64,000 nt of DNA from Brevibacillus antibioticus (GTDB lineage Bacteria; Bacillota; Bacilli; Brevibacillales; Brevibacillaceae). Below the pieces are notes generated by a model, which did no database searches, had not been told where the DNA came from, and saw nothing but the letters and a program-made list of their open reading frames with translations. A program made the translations under genes and the position numbers. The stretch lies in assembly GCF_005217615.1 (NCBI RefSeq), contig NZ_SZNK01000001.1:6062501-6126500 (forward strand). Direction: 5' to 3'. Below, piece after piece: positions 51,081 through 61,025 of this stretch (within the stretch, counting starts at the first letter, position 1; every line of letters starts with the position of its first letter).

Positions 51081-53090
51081 ATGAAGGAAGAAAAAAATGA
51101 TCGTGTGAAACGGTTACAAATCGTATATATCGTCGTATTTCTGATGTTTGTGGTCATCATTTTGAGATTGGCGCAAATCCAAATCCAGCAAGGGAGCGAA
51201 TTTGCAAATGAGCTGGCAGACAGATCGTATAAAAGGGATTACATTCCCGCTATGCGAGGAAACATTTATGACCGCAACGGGTATGTCATTGCCGAAAGTC
51301 GGCCTTCCCATCTCGCTGTCTTCCGTGAACAAGAGATCATGGAGAAGAAAGCGTACTTTGACCTGGTGGAAAAGCTGGAGAAAATACTGAGCCTCGACAA
51401 GGCCACGCTGTTAAAAAAGATGGATGTCGGATATGCCTACGAGAAAGGCAATTATGTGTTAGCGGCACGGCAATTGCCGCGCTATTTGGAAAAAGAGCTG
51501 AAGGTAGATTTGACGGGGAAAGAAATCGCGGTGTTGGGTGAGCATCGCGGCGATTTGCCGGGGATTGAAGTGGTGACAAAACCGATCAGAAAATACGATC
51601 CCAAGCAAATCGCTGTACAGGCGGTCGGGTATGTCCGGCCCTTTCATATTGCTGAAAATGTGAAGCTCGCCTCCTACAAGGATGAGAGCACGCGGTATTT
51701 GCCGAACCAGTTAGTCGGGCTCGATGGGATTGAGCACTCTTACGAAGAAGAGCTTCGCGGGAGCAACGGTTACCGGATGTATGAAGTCGCAGCAAATCAG
51801 ACAGTTGTAAAGCAAGTGGAGGAAGTTCCGTCCGTCCCAGGCAATCATGTGTATCTCACCATTGATCAGCGGATACAGCTGGATATCCGGGATTCGATTC
51901 GAGAGTTTCTTCCGAAGATGCGTGCAACCATCCCTGAGGCGAGGGCAGCAAAGGGAGCGTACGTCGTGGCAGTCGAGGTCAAGACAGGTAAGGTCGTCGC
52001 GATGGTCAGTTATCCGGAATACGATCCAAACGTATGGATTGAGGGACCGGATCAAAAAACGTATGACGAGATAAAGCTGGCGGTGGTGAATGGGACGATT
52101 CGGGAAGCCCCACACGATACGCGGCCATTAAAGGGCGAGGCGGCCATCCAGGAGGGCTACAAGCACCCGGGCTCAATTGTGCCGTCGGGATCTGTCATCA
52201 AGCCGATTACGGTATTGCTCGGTTTGCAGGAAGGCATCATTACTCCCTTCGATCGTTGGAATGATGTAGGTGTGTATCACTATGGACGTGGTACGGATCG
52301 GATTAAGAACGACAGTTCCAAAGCGCATGGCATGATTACTCCTGCGATTTCCCTGCAAAAGTCATCGAATACGTACATGTCGAGAATCGGGGAGGAGCTG
52401 TCCCGTCGAAAAGGAAAAGAGTCAGCGTCCGTGCTGCAATCGTACTATCATGCATTCGGGTTAGGGGTTCAGACTGGCGTGGATTTGCCGCATGAAAACA
52501 AAGGCAAAGAAGACTATTTGGTGATGGATGAAAACTACGGACCATTAGCAGCGATGGTGCAAGCTTCCTTCGGGCAACAAGTTCGAGCAACGACGATGCA
52601 ATTGGCACAATATGCGGCGACGCTTGCGAATAAAGGAGTACGTTTGCAGCCGCAGATGGTAGATAAGATCACAGACGCAGAAGGAAAACTGGTGAAAACG
52701 TACACACCCAAAACCATGAGCACCTTCCCTCACCCTGATAAATACTGGGACGTTCTGGAGCAAGGCATGGTGATGGTGACGAAACCAGGGGGAACAGCAG
52801 TCCGCGCGTATGCGGGAATGCCATTTCAGGTAGCTGCAAAAACGGGTACATCTGAGCAAGACATTTATGTACCGGTGACGGTGACAGATGAGAAAACAGG
52901 ACAGAAAAAGACAAGGTGGAAAATGCACGGCCGGATTACGAATGGTGTCAGCATTTCGTATGCGCCTGTCGACGATCCTGTCCTGGCAGTAGCCGTAATC
53001 GTTCCTGAGGGTGGTTATGGGGGAAGATCGGCTGCGATCATTTCACGTTCTGTGTACGATGTGTATGACAAGCATATCGGATTGAAATAG
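51081..53090 (+). CDS. Class B penicillin-binding protein, PBP2-like
   Basis: 669 residues. A membrane anchor (~12-32), the dimer domain with RGNIYDRNGYVIAES, and the transpeptidase motifs S371-V-I-K374, S428-S-N430 and K587-T-G589. The block PGSIVPSGSVIKPITVLLGLQEG is the active-site helix. The sequence around the KTG motif includes a basic insertion (TDEKTGQKKTRWKMHGR). Second gene of a two-PBP operon; GGGAGAG precedes the ATG. Confidence 0.92.
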   Translation: MKEEKNDRVKRLQIVYIVVFLMFVVIILRLAQIQIQQGSEFANELADRSYKRDYIPAMRGNIYDRNGYVIAESRPSHLAVFREQEIMEKKAYFDLVEKLEKILSLDKATLLKKMDVGYAYEKGNYVLAARQLPRYLEKELKVDLTGKEIAVLGEHRGDLPGIEVVTKPIRKYDPKQIAVQAVGYVRPFHIAENVKLASYKDESTRYLPNQLVGLDGIEHSYEEELRGSNGYRMYEVAANQTVVKQVEEVPSVPGNHVYLTIDQRIQLDIRDSIREFLPKMRATIPEARAAKGAYVVAVEVKTGKVVAMVSYPEYDPNVWIEGPDQKTYDEIKLAVVNGTIREAPHDTRPLKGEAAIQEGYKHPGSIVPSGSVIKPITVLLGLQEGIITPFDRWNDVGVYHYGRGTDRIKNDSSKAHGMITPAISLQKSSNTYMSRIGEELSRRKGKESASVLQSYYHAFGLGVQTGVDLPHENKGKEDYLVMDENYGPLAAMVQASFGQQVRATTMQLAQYAATLANKGVRLQPQMVDKITDAEGKLVKTYTPKTMSTFPHPDKYWDVLEQGMVMVTKPGGTAVRAYAGMPFQVAAKTGTSEQDIYVPVTVTDEKTGQKKTRWKMHGRITNGVSISYAPVDDPVLAVAVIVPEGGYGGRSAAIISRSVYDVYDKHIGLK

Positions 53091-53091
53091 C

Positions 53092-53142
53092 AAGCTGCTC
53101 GAAGTGGCTCTGTCGAGGATCTACTTCGGGCAGCTTTCTTTC
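53092..53142 (+). terminator. Terminator of the PBP operon
   Basis: AAGCTGCTCGAAGT/ACTTCGGGCAGCTT (53092-53105, 53123-53136) followed by TCTTTC. Confidence 0.75.
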
Positions 53143-53170
53143 AGCCATTAGACAGATTAGGAGGATGACT

Positions 53171-53467
53171 ATGGTAGGGATGGAGATAAACGATTTATTA
53201 AATTTCGTCTTGATTACTTTTATCATAAGTTTACTCGTTATTTCCGTTGCTTTATTGCTTCAAAAGAAACGAGGGAATCTGGTCAATGGATTCACACTTA
53301 GTATAATTTCAGTAATTTCCGTAATCGTTTCTGGAACGAATCTAATGATTATGGGTTACATAGCCGATGAATTTAATCTAAGTGGAGATGCGATGTCCAC
53401 CTATATGTTTTTCATCATTGTAGGGGTAAACATACTTAATTTCCTTCTTTACTTAAAAAAAGAATGA
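53171..53467 (+). CDS. Small three-helix membrane protein
   Basis: 98 residues, three hydrophobic segments (~8-30, ~40-65, ~75-95) separated by a short basic loop (LLQKKRGN). AGGAGGATG precedes ATG 53171. Not recognised; AT-rich. Confidence 0.6.
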   Translation: MVGMEINDLLNFVLITFIISLLVISVALLLQKKRGNLVNGFTLSIISVISVIVSGTNLMIMGYIADEFNLSGDAMSTYMFFIIVGVNILNFLLYLKKE

Positions 53468-53481
53468 GGGCTCGAAGGTTA

Positions 53482-53533
53482 AAAAAACGGAAAAACTCGC
53501 ATCGCTCGGTGATACGAAGTCTTTCCGTTTTTA
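53482..53533. terminator. Bidirectional terminator
   Basis: AAAAAACGGAAA/TTTCCGTTTTTA between the small membrane protein gene and the convergent hydrolase gene. Confidence 0.7.
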
Positions 53534-53566
53534 TTTATAGGCTAAGCTAGTGAGGCTGTGGTGTTG

Positions 53567-54445
53567 TTATTTCGTATCTGCTTTTTGCAAAAAGCTGCGG
53601 ATAACCTGCACGTATTCATCTGTCTCTTCCAGATAGCCGACATGCGAGCTGTTTTCAAAGACATGGAGCGCGGCGTTTGGCACCAGAGATTGATAATAAC
53701 CTGTAGATTCAGGCGTTGCTTCATCATAACGGCCGCAAACGAACAGGGAAGGGATGTTGATTTGATGCAGCTTGGGAGTATAGTCGAACGTTTTCAGATT
53801 CCCTGTCGGGCAAAACTCAGATGGTCCCCACATTGTCATGTAAACCTCTTTGTTTGCTTTTGGACGGCTTTCTGTCATAACTGTTGGCATTGGATCAAGG
53901 CGGCACACATGGCGCTTGTAGTACTCCTTCATGGCATCCTGGTATTCTTGTGAATCGGTTGTGCCCTGCTCCTCGTGTGTAGCGATGGTTTGTTGCACAT
54001 CTGCTGGCAATTGCTCGATTAAACGATCTGCATCCTGTTTCCAACGCTCTGCGCTCAAGCAGGGGCTGGAGAAGATGATACCCTGTACCCCTTCCGGCTT
54101 GGCATCTACTAAATAAGCTGCTGCCAGCATCGTACCCCACGAGTGTCCTAGGATGTGAACCTCTTTTAAGCCAAGGGCTTGTCTGATGCAAGCCAGCTCT
54201 TCCACAAAGCGTTCGGTTTTCCAAAGAGTCAGATCCGTCGGGCGATCGGAATTTCCCGACCCGAGCTGATCGTAGAAAATGACGGGTCTGTCGTTGCCTA
54301 AGACATGAAGCGTTGATTTGAGCGGATCATGCGTATTTCCAGGCCCTCCGTGAAGGACGATCAGAGGTGTTTTCTCCCCTTCGCCGACACGACTGTACCA
54401 TACTCTTCCGCCAGGAACTTCAATATAGCCTTCTTGCATGCTCAT
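53567..54445 (-). CDS. Proline-iminopeptidase-family alpha/beta hydrolase
   Basis: 292 residues. [11 protein letters not shown] (oxyanion hole), the nucleophile elbow GHSWGT, and the late Asp/His ([20 protein letters not shown]). It matches proline iminopeptidases (family S33), cytoplasmic enzymes removing N-terminal proline. ATG 54445 follows GTGGAGG; the GTG at 54460 is the site itself. Confidence 0.88.
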   Translation of the reverse strand: MSMQEGYIEVPGGRVWYSRVGEGEKTPLIVLHGGPGNTHDPLKSTLHVLGNDRPVIFYDQLGSGNSDRPTDLTLWKTERFVEELACIRQALGLKEVHILGHSWGTMLAAAYLVDAKPEGVQGIIFSSPCLSAERWKQDADRLIEQLPADVQQTIATHEEQGTTDSQEYQDAMKEYYKRHVCRLDPMPTVMTESRPKANKEVYMTMWGPSEFCPTGNLKTFDYTPKLHQINIPSLFVCGRYDEATPESTGYYQSLVPNAALHVFENSSHVGYLEETDEYVQVIRSFLQKADTK

Positions 54446-54620
54446 CGATAATGCCTCCACTTCAGGTTCATGCTGATCTTTCCTTCTATCAAATATAGCA
54501 TATGGAATTGTTTTTACACTTTTTTTAGAATTGATTTAGAGCGTGTTTAGACCCTCTATTTATCATCACTGGTATAGAAAGCGATGACAGTTGCTTTCGA
54601 TGAAACGAGGAGGGATCAGC

Positions 54621-55526
54621 ATGCGAAAAAAATGGTTAGGTATCGGCTTGTCGGTTGGAATCACAGGAGCATTGATTTGGGGATACGGGGCATCAGCGAG
54701 TGCGGAGAGCACGGCGATGGGTGTTTATGAATCTGCCCTTCATCAAACGAAGGAAGCGAAGAGCATGACGGCTCACGCGCAGCTAGCGCTTACAGACAAC
54801 GGTACGAAGCTGCTCACGCTCGACGGAGTCGCAAAGATCGATCATAACCAGCACATCGGAAATGTGAATGCGACTTTTACAGACACGCTGGGCGAGAAAA
54901 GCATGCAAGCCTTTCTGGAAAAGGATCAAGTTGTGATTAAAAAAGGGGATAGTAACGTTTATCGGGTCATGGAAAAATTGGAAAGAAGTCTCCAACCTGA
55001 AAATGACGCCGATAACAAACGCGGGGCCATGATGCATAAGATGTTTGCTACGGTATTCGGCGATCTCGGAAAATACGCGACCATTGAGAATCTACCAGAT
55101 GGGGGCAAGAGCACGTCGCTTCAGCTCTCTGAAGAGCAAATTCCAGCATTTATTCAGGCAGCCGGACCTATTCTCTACGATAAGCTCGCCAAACATAGTC
55201 AAGAAGCGTCTTCCTCTGAAAACCTTCTATCTGTGAAGCTTCCTCGTTTGCAAGAGGATTTTCAAGTGGACCAAGTATTGCTGAACGCCAAGATCAACGA
55301 AAAAAATCAAATCGAACAGCAATCTGCTGTGGTACACCTCTCGGGAACGGACGCGTCTGGGAAAGAGCACAAGCTCCAGCTTTCTTTGGATATCCGCCTG
55401 TCCGATTTGGGTACGACCACACCGGATCGCATCGATCTTACCGGCAAGCAAGTCGAGAAGGTTTCCCGCGAGGACATGAAGAACAAATGGAGAAAAGACT
55501 GGACGAAGCATTCCGATTTCGAGTAA
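54621..55526 (+). CDS. Secreted protein upstream of a two-component system
   Basis: 301 residues with a signal peptide (RKKWLGIGLSVGITGALIWGYGASASAES). The mature part is beta-rich (MTAHAQLALTDNGTKLLTLDGVAKIDHNQ) and reminiscent of LolA-like or DUF6612-type lipoprotein folds without a lipobox. AGGAGGGATC precedes ATG 54621. It is transcribed with the kinase/regulator genes 26 bases downstream, so it may be a ligand-binding accessory. No family firmly recognised. Confidence 0.65.
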   Translation: MRKKWLGIGLSVGITGALIWGYGASASAESTAMGVYESALHQTKEAKSMTAHAQLALTDNGTKLLTLDGVAKIDHNQHIGNVNATFTDTLGEKSMQAFLEKDQVVIKKGDSNVYRVMEKLERSLQPENDADNKRGAMMHKMFATVFGDLGKYATIENLPDGGKSTSLQLSEEQIPAFIQAAGPILYDKLAKHSQEASSSENLLSVKLPRLQEDFQVDQVLLNAKINEKNQIEQQSAVVHLSGTDASGKEHKLQLSLDIRLSDLGTTTPDRIDLTGKQVEKVSREDMKNKWRKDWTKHSDFE

Positions 55527-55552
55527 ACCATGACTGCAAAGGGGGATGAAAC

Positions 55553-57010
55553 ATGTCAATTAAAACAAGACTTTTGCTCTCCTATATTGCCATGATTATC
55601 ATCCCCCTTGTTTTGTTTGGAGTGGTGGCATCGGGATTGGCGAATTACTTTTGGGGGGAACGAGAAGCAGGCAAACCATTCCTTCGTGATACGCTCAATA
55701 AACGAGACGAGTTGTTTGCTGGTCTTACATTCATGGCCAAATACGCTCCCAATCAATTGACGAACCAGAACATGCTGACAGAGACGGATGAGCAGCTACA
55801 AGCAGTTGGCGGTGCATTGATTCTGACCAAGGACGAGCATGTGCTATTTGTTTCCCCGTCGATTGATAGCGCTGACGTACCTAATTATTTGCAGGATCAG
55901 CCGGATCAGGGGCGCATGCATAGCTGGCAGCCGTTTAAACAGGACGGCTACACATTTGATACGTACGAGTTTACTTTTGCTGATCAGAGGAAAGGAAAGC
56001 TCTACTTCCTTGCGAATTCTTTCCCATATATGCAGACAGGCATTTATTTTTTTATCGCATTGATTCTCAGTCTTCTCACGATTGTGGCGCTGACGAACGG
56101 TGTATTAACGTTTCTTGTTTCACGGAGTATCATTCGACCTTTGTACGCCTTAAAGCAGGCAGCGAACGAAATCAAAGAAGGCAATCTAGAGCGTCCTGTT
56201 CGACTCCATCGCAAAGATGAGCTGGGGGAGCTGGGAGAAGCATTTGAAGAGATGCGGGGTAGATTGTATGATTCTATCCATTTGCAGCTTCAGTATGAGG
56301 AAAATCGTAAACAATTGATTTCGAGTATCTCCCATGATCTAAAAACACCCATCACAGGAATCAAAGCATGTGTGGAAGCGGTGCAGGAAGGGATTGCGGA
56401 TACGGAAGCGAAGCGGGAAAAATATATGAAGATGATTGCCATCAAATCAGAGCAGATGGACCGTCTGATTGATGAGCTGTTTTTATTCTCGAGACTGGAT
56501 TTGAACAAGCTTCCCTTTCACTTTGAAGAAATCGATATGCGAGCATATATGGCACAGTTTGCCGAAGAGCTGCGACTAGACCCGCGGATGCACGGCATTC
56601 CAATTCGCTATGAGGAGGAGCATACAAGTCCGATTCCAGTCATGGCTGATCAGGAAAAACTCCATCGCGTGCTCATGAATATCGTGGACAATAGCCTGAA
56701 GTACTTGAACAAGGACGAGAAGCTGATTCGATTGGAAGTGGAGAAAGCCAACAGTGAAGTGCTATTGGCAATCTCCGACAATGGAACAGGGATTGAAAAA
56801 GAAGCAATGCCCCATATTTTTGACCGCTTTTATCGGGCGGACCCTGCACGTAATTCGGCCATGGGAGGCAGCGGTCTGGGACTCGCCATCGTCAAACAAA
56901 TTGTGGAGGGGCACGGTGGTCGTGTATGGGCGGAGAGTGAGAGCGGACGCGGGACCCGTATTTGTTTTACCTTGCCAGATATCAAGAGAGTCGGGGGTGA
57001 CACGGAATGA
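55553..57010 (+). CDS. Sensor histidine kinase
   Basis: 485 residues. Membrane helix ~8-30, extracellular sensor ~31-160, second helix ~162-188, HAMP ~190-242. HisKA has His261 in SSISHDLKTPITG; the ATPase domain has N-box IVDNSLKYL, G1 DNGTGIEKEAMPHIFDRFYRAD and G2 GGSGLGLAIVKQIVEGHGG. The stop overlaps the regulator start by 4 bases (ATGA). Signal unknown; the co-encoded secreted protein is a candidate input. AAAGGGGGATG precedes the ATG. Confidence 0.92.
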   Translation: MSIKTRLLLSYIAMIIIPLVLFGVVASGLANYFWGEREAGKPFLRDTLNKRDELFAGLTFMAKYAPNQLTNQNMLTETDEQLQAVGGALILTKDEHVLFVSPSIDSADVPNYLQDQPDQGRMHSWQPFKQDGYTFDTYEFTFADQRKGKLYFLANSFPYMQTGIYFFIALILSLLTIVALTNGVLTFLVSRSIIRPLYALKQAANEIKEGNLERPVRLHRKDELGELGEAFEEMRGRLYDSIHLQLQYEENRKQLISSISHDLKTPITGIKACVEAVQEGIADTEAKREKYMKMIAIKSEQMDRLIDELFLFSRLDLNKLPFHFEEIDMRAYMAQFAEELRLDPRMHGIPIRYEEEHTSPIPVMADQEKLHRVLMNIVDNSLKYLNKDEKLIRLEVEKANSEVLLAISDNGTGIEKEAMPHIFDRFYRADPARNSAMGGSGLGLAIVKQIVEGHGGRVWAESESGRGTRICFTLPDIKRVGGDTE

Positions 57011-57702
57011 AGCACATTTTAATCATTGAAGATGACACGGTGATCGCAGAGGTGCAAAAGGATTATTTGGAGGCAAACGGCTATTCGGTCGATGTCGCTA
57101 CATCCGGCGATACGGGCTTGCAAAAGGCACTGCAAGAGGAGTATGACCTCCTAATTCTAGACCTGATGCTCCCGATCGTGGATGGCTTTGAAATCTGCAA
57201 GCAAGTCCGGAAAGCCAAAAATATTCCGATCCTGCTCGTCTCTGCGAAAAAGGAAGACATCGACAAGATCCGTGGACTGGGTCTGGGTGCCGATGATCAT
57301 ATCAGCAAGCCTTTTAGCTTGGGAGAATTGATAGCGAGGGTAAAAGCCCATCTGGCCCGTTACGACCGCCTCGTCTCTGATTCTAAACCGCGTACGGCAA
57401 CAGAGGAGATCAGGCTTCGTGGGATTCGCATCGACAAGCTGGCGAGGAGAGTTTACATCAATGGAAACGAAGTGGCGTTCACTTCCAAGGAATACGACCT
57501 TTTGCTCTTTTTGGTAACGCATCCCAACTGGGTATTTAGTAAAACAGAGCTGTTTGAAAAAATTTGGGGTCTCGATTCGTATGGGGATATCGCGACGGTG
57601 ACGGTGCATATCAGCAAGCTGCGGGAAAAAATAGAAAGTGATCCGGCTAAGCCACAATACATCGAGACGGTGTGGGGTGTCGGTTATCGCTTTTTACTAT
57701 AA
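57007..57702 (+). CDS. OmpR-family response regulator
   Basis: 231 residues. Receiver domain 1-118 with acidic pocket EDDTV, phospho-acceptor Asp in LLILDLMLP (~residue 52) and Lys in HISKPFS; winged helix ~130-231 with YINGNEVAFTSKEYDLLLFLVTHPNWVFSKTELFEKIWG and ATVTVHISKLREKIE. Cognate partner of the overlapping histidine kinase. Confidence 0.93.
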   Translation: MKHILIIEDDTVIAEVQKDYLEANGYSVDVATSGDTGLQKALQEEYDLLILDLMLPIVDGFEICKQVRKAKNIPILLVSAKKEDIDKIRGLGLGADDHISKPFSLGELIARVKAHLARYDRLVSDSKPRTATEEIRLRGIRIDKLARRVYINGNEVAFTSKEYDLLLFLVTHPNWVFSKTELFEKIWGLDSYGDIATVTVHISKLREKIESDPAKPQYIETVWGVGYRFLL

Positions 57703-57727
57703 GTAGGAGAAAAAAAGCGGCATACAT

Positions 57728-57760
57728 AAACACTTGGGTATTTCGTACCAAGTGTTTATT
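57728..57760 (+). terminator. Terminator of the two-component operon
   Basis: AAACACTTGGGTA/TACCAAGTGTTT with one bulged G, then ATTCTG. Confidence 0.75.
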
Positions 57761-57847
57761 CTGTTTACCAAAAATCGACAAACTTAGGTAAAATAAATGG
57801 CAGATGTCGAATAATGTGAGTCATGCGAGCTAAGGGAGACACAGATC

Positions 57848-58843
57848 ATGGAGAGAAAAATCAAAATCCTCGGAACAGGGAAATACTTGCCCACTCGGCG
57901 AGTAACAGCGGCAGAACTAGAAGAAAAGCTGGGACTTGCGGCTGGATGGGTAGAGAAAAAGTCCGGGGTAAGCGTCAGGCATTTTGTGATGAACGAAACA
58001 GCAGCACAGATGGGAGCCATCGCTGCTAGGCGTGCTTTGGAAGCGGCGGGGCTTTCCCTTCACGATATCGATTGTATCGTATGTGCAAGCGGGACGGCAC
58101 AGCAGGAAATCCCATGCACGGCTGCTTTGATTCAAGAAGAGCTTCAACTCAGCAAATCAGGTATTCCCTGCTTTGATATAAATGCGACATGCCTAAGCTT
58201 CGTCACTGCGCTGGATGTGATGTCGTGCCAGATGGCGGTTGGTATTTACGAGCGAGTCTTGATTATTTCATCGGAGATATCCTCCGTAGGTTTGAATTGG
58301 GAGCAAAAAGAGAGCTGCGTGCTGTTCGGAGATGGGGCTGCGGCTGTTGTCATCGGCAGGACGCCAGAAACAGAAAGCTCCCGCATCTTGGGTTCAAGCA
58401 TGAAAACATACAGTGAAGGCGCGCACTATTCCGAAATAAGGGGCGGCGGTACACTGATCCACCCGAGCCAATTTGCGCAAGGAAGAGAAGCAGACTTTGC
58501 ATTTGATATGGACGGACGGAAAATTTTTCGCCTGACCTCGCAGTTGATTACCGGATTTGTGGATCGCTTGCTGTCCACAACCTCCGTAACCAAGGAGCAA
58601 ATTCGTACAGTCATTCCTCATCAGGCCAGTGGGATGGCGATGCGGATCATGGCAGACAAGCTCGGATTTAGCGACCAGCAAATGGTGAACATTCTGGCAG
58701 AGCACGGCAATGTCATCGCAGCTTCGATCCCGATGGCTCTGCATGAAGCGATTGGGCAAAATCGGGTACAGCGAGGAGATCACCTGTTGCTGCTGGGCAC
58801 ATCTGCCGGCTTGTCTCTCGGAGGAATTGTGCTTGAATACTAA
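57848..58843 (+). CDS. Beta-ketoacyl-ACP synthase III-like condensing enzyme
   Basis: 331 residues, thiolase fold. Catalytic triad C115 (INATCLSF), H258 (PHQASG) and N288 (HGNVIAAS) match FabH. FabH joins acetyl-CoA with malonyl-ACP; stand-alone KAS III proteins in clusters often take other acyl groups and can make ketides or transfer acyl chains. Not a housekeeping fabH by context: it starts an operon with an ATP-grasp protein, an epimerase/reductase, an MBL protein and an adenylating enzyme. GGGAGACACAG precedes the ATG; the next gene begins inside its last 11 bases. Confidence 0.88.
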   Translation: MERKIKILGTGKYLPTRRVTAAELEEKLGLAAGWVEKKSGVSVRHFVMNETAAQMGAIAARRALEAAGLSLHDIDCIVCASGTAQQEIPCTAALIQEELQLSKSGIPCFDINATCLSFVTALDVMSCQMAVGIYERVLIISSEISSVGLNWEQKESCVLFGDGAAAVVIGRTPETESSRILGSSMKTYSEGAHYSEIRGGGTLIHPSQFAQGREADFAFDMDGRKIFRLTSQLITGFVDRLLSTTSVTKEQIRTVIPHQASGMAMRIMADKLGFSDQQMVNILAEHGNVIAASIPMALHEAIGQNRVQRGDHLLLLGTSAGLSLGGIVLEY

Positions 58844-60008
58844 ACAATCAGTCTTGCTAACAGGAGGACGAGCTCCAGCTACGTTAGAGCTGGCGCGCTT
58901 GCTGGGTTCTGCGGGACATCGGGTCATAGTAGCGGAGAGTGCGCGGCGACATGTATGCCAGCACTCTCGTTATGTAGAGCGCTCCTACCAAGTGCCTCCT
59001 CCCCGACAGCAGCCGGATGCTTATATCGAAAAGCTGTGCGAAATCATGCAGCGTGAGCACATCGATCTGTTGATCCCGACTTGCGAGGAGATATTCTATG
59101 TCTCGCGTGGGCGGGATCGCTTGCTTGACTTTGGTGAAGTGCTTGTGGAAGGAATCGAGGTACTGCGTTCGTTGCATGATAAATGGCTTTTTGCCGAAAT
59201 GGCGCGCGAGGTGGGAGCACTGGTCCCACAGACAGTACGCGTACAATCTCCTGCTCAATTGCGGGAGGCCATGCTGCAAGCAAGAGGACCTGTTGTGCTG
59301 AAGCCCGTCTATTCTCGCTTCGCCGCTCATGTACAAATCGTGGTAGACCCGTCCTCTGCGGCAGTGCAGTCCACGCTGCCCGAACCGACAGTCGGGCAAC
59401 CATGGCTCGTCCAACAGTTTATAAAAGGGAAGCAGGTGTGCAGCTACGCGGTTGCTCAGGCTGGACAGCTCACCTTGTACGCCGATTACGAAACAACACA
59501 TACAGCAGGGCAGGGTGCCTCGATTCACTTCGCCTATTCAGACCATCCACAGGTAAGAGATTTTGTTAGTCGCTTCGTGCAACGGCATACGTTTCGTGGA
59601 CAAATCGCATTTGATTTTATAGAGAATGAGCAGGGAGAGCTATACGTGATCGAGTGTAATCCACGCCTGACAAGCGGTGTTCATTTGTTTACAGGACAGC
59701 AAGAGGCGGCTACTGCCTATTTTTCTGATCGGGGAAAAACCGTTGTTCCTGCTGGAAAACAAGCGAGTATGCTAGGGATGGCGATGCTGACATACGGTCT
59801 TGCCGGAATGACGAATGGCAAGAAGGCAAAGCGTTGGGTGAGCGACCTGCTTTCTGCAAGGGATGTACTGTTTAGGCGGGATGATCCACGGCCTTTTTTT
59901 GATCAGTTCTCCATGCTGGCAGACTTGGTTTGGCAGAGCTTTCGAACGGGAAAGAGCATGATCACTTGCAGTACGAGCGATATCGAATGGAACGGAGAAG
60001 AGGCGTAA
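58833..60008 (+). CDS. ATP-grasp enzyme
   Basis: 391 residues. N-terminal nucleotide-like domain (VLLTGGRAPATLELARLLGSAGHRVIVAES), ATP-grasp core ~115-310 (ARGPVVLKPVYSRFAAH, PWLVQQFIKGKQVCSYAV, GQIAFDFIENEQGELYVIECNPRLTSGVHL with the Mg-binding E and N). Such enzymes form amide or ester bonds from a carboxylate via acyl-phosphate. TTG start at 58833, six bases after GGAGGAA, inside the KAS III gene. A longer in-frame start at 58710 has no site. Substrate unknown. Confidence 0.82.
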   Translation: MNTKQSVLLTGGRAPATLELARLLGSAGHRVIVAESARRHVCQHSRYVERSYQVPPPRQQPDAYIEKLCEIMQREHIDLLIPTCEEIFYVSRGRDRLLDFGEVLVEGIEVLRSLHDKWLFAEMAREVGALVPQTVRVQSPAQLREAMLQARGPVVLKPVYSRFAAHVQIVVDPSSAAVQSTLPEPTVGQPWLVQQFIKGKQVCSYAVAQAGQLTLYADYETTHTAGQGASIHFAYSDHPQVRDFVSRFVQRHTFRGQIAFDFIENEQGELYVIECNPRLTSGVHLFTGQQEAATAYFSDRGKTVVPAGKQASMLGMAMLTYGLAGMTNGKKAKRWVSDLLSARDVLFRRDDPRPFFDQFSMLADLVWQSFRTGKSMITCSTSDIEWNGEEA

Positions 60009-60023
60009 GGACGTGAGGAAGAA

Positions 60024-61025
60024 ATGAACAAGCGAGTTCTAGTAACAGGGGCGACCGGGTTTCTCGGGCAGAAGCTGGCTACACGACTGCATGAAATGGG
60101 CTATGAGGTAACAGCGCAAGGACGAGACGAGCGGATCGGTCGACAATTGCAGGATCGAGGCATTCGATTCCTTCGGGCAGACGTAAGAGACAGAGAAGCC
60201 ATGGTGAAGGCTTGCCGGAATCAGGACATCGTGCATCACGCGGCTGCCTTTTCCTCTCCGTGGGGAACGTATCGTGACATGTACGAGACGAATGTGACAG
60301 GAACCATTCATGTCATCGAGGGCTGCAAGCAACACAGCATAGAGCGTCTAGTCCATGTATCGACGCCGAGTATTTATTTTGCTTTTAACGACAAACTGGG
60401 AATCCGCGAAGATGAGCCGATGCCCGTACTATTTGCCAATACATACGCACAGACCAAGTATCAGGCGGAGCTGGAAGTCGACAAGGCGTTTCTTGCAGGG
60501 CTACCTACGATCGCGATTCGTCCTCGGGCCTTGTTTGGCCCAGGGGACAATGCCATCCTTCCCAGATTGATCCGCGCCAATGAAAAGAAATTCGTTCCGC
60601 TGATTAACGGAGGCAAGGCGATCATTGATTTGACCTATGTGGAAAATGTCGTGGACGCGCTGATCTTGTGCATGGACTCCCCAGCGCACACATTGGGACA
60701 GGCTTACAACATTACAAATGGGGAGCCAGTGACGATGATCGAGGTGTTGTCAGATGTGTTTCGACGCTTGGGGGTTCCGCTGAAAACGCGTGAGCTACCA
60801 TATTGGAAGGCGTACGCCGCAGCTTGGGTGCTAGAGACACTCTCCAAGACCGTTTTGGGCTATCGCGAGCCGGTTTTGACGCGTTACTCAGTCGGTGTGC
60901 TCGCCAAATCACAAACCTTGGATATCTCAAAGGCGAAGCGCGATCTGGGCTATGAACCGAGGGTGAGCATTGCCCAAGGTATCGAGACGTTTACAGAATG
61001 GTGGAGGACGCAGGATGGACGTTAA
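60024..61025 (+). CDS. NAD(P)-dependent epimerase/3-beta-HSD-like reductase (OleD-like)
   Basis: 333 residues, extended SDR: VTGATGFLGQKLATRL, then VHVSTPSIYFAFNDKLGIREDEP (Ser), YAQTKYQAEL (YxxxK) and RPRALFGPGD. The STPSIYF...REDEP segment resembles OleD of long-chain olefin synthesis and sterol 3-beta-dehydrogenases, which reduce beta-keto acids. GAGGAAG precedes the ATG. It shares 11 bases with the next gene. Confidence 0.85.
   Translation: MNKRVLVTGATGFLGQKLATRLHEMGYEVTAQGRDERIGRQLQDRGIRFLRADVRDREAMVKACRNQDIVHHAAAFSSPWGTYRDMYETNVTGTIHVIEGCKQHSIERLVHVSTPSIYFAFNDKLGIREDEPMPVLFANTYAQTKYQAELEVDKAFLAGLPTIAIRPRALFGPGDNAILPRLIRANEKKFVPLINGGKAIIDLTYVENVVDALILCMDSPAHTLGQAYNITNGEPVTMIEVLSDVFRRLGVPLKTRELPYWKAYAAAWVLETLSKTVLGYREPVLTRYSVGVLAKSQTLDISKAKRDLGYEPRVSIAQGIETFTEWWRTQDGR

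Noticed and set aside
54559-54565. TTATCA near the secreted protein gene as another FHA-regulator site
   Set aside because: A single copy with no phased partner; expected by chance.
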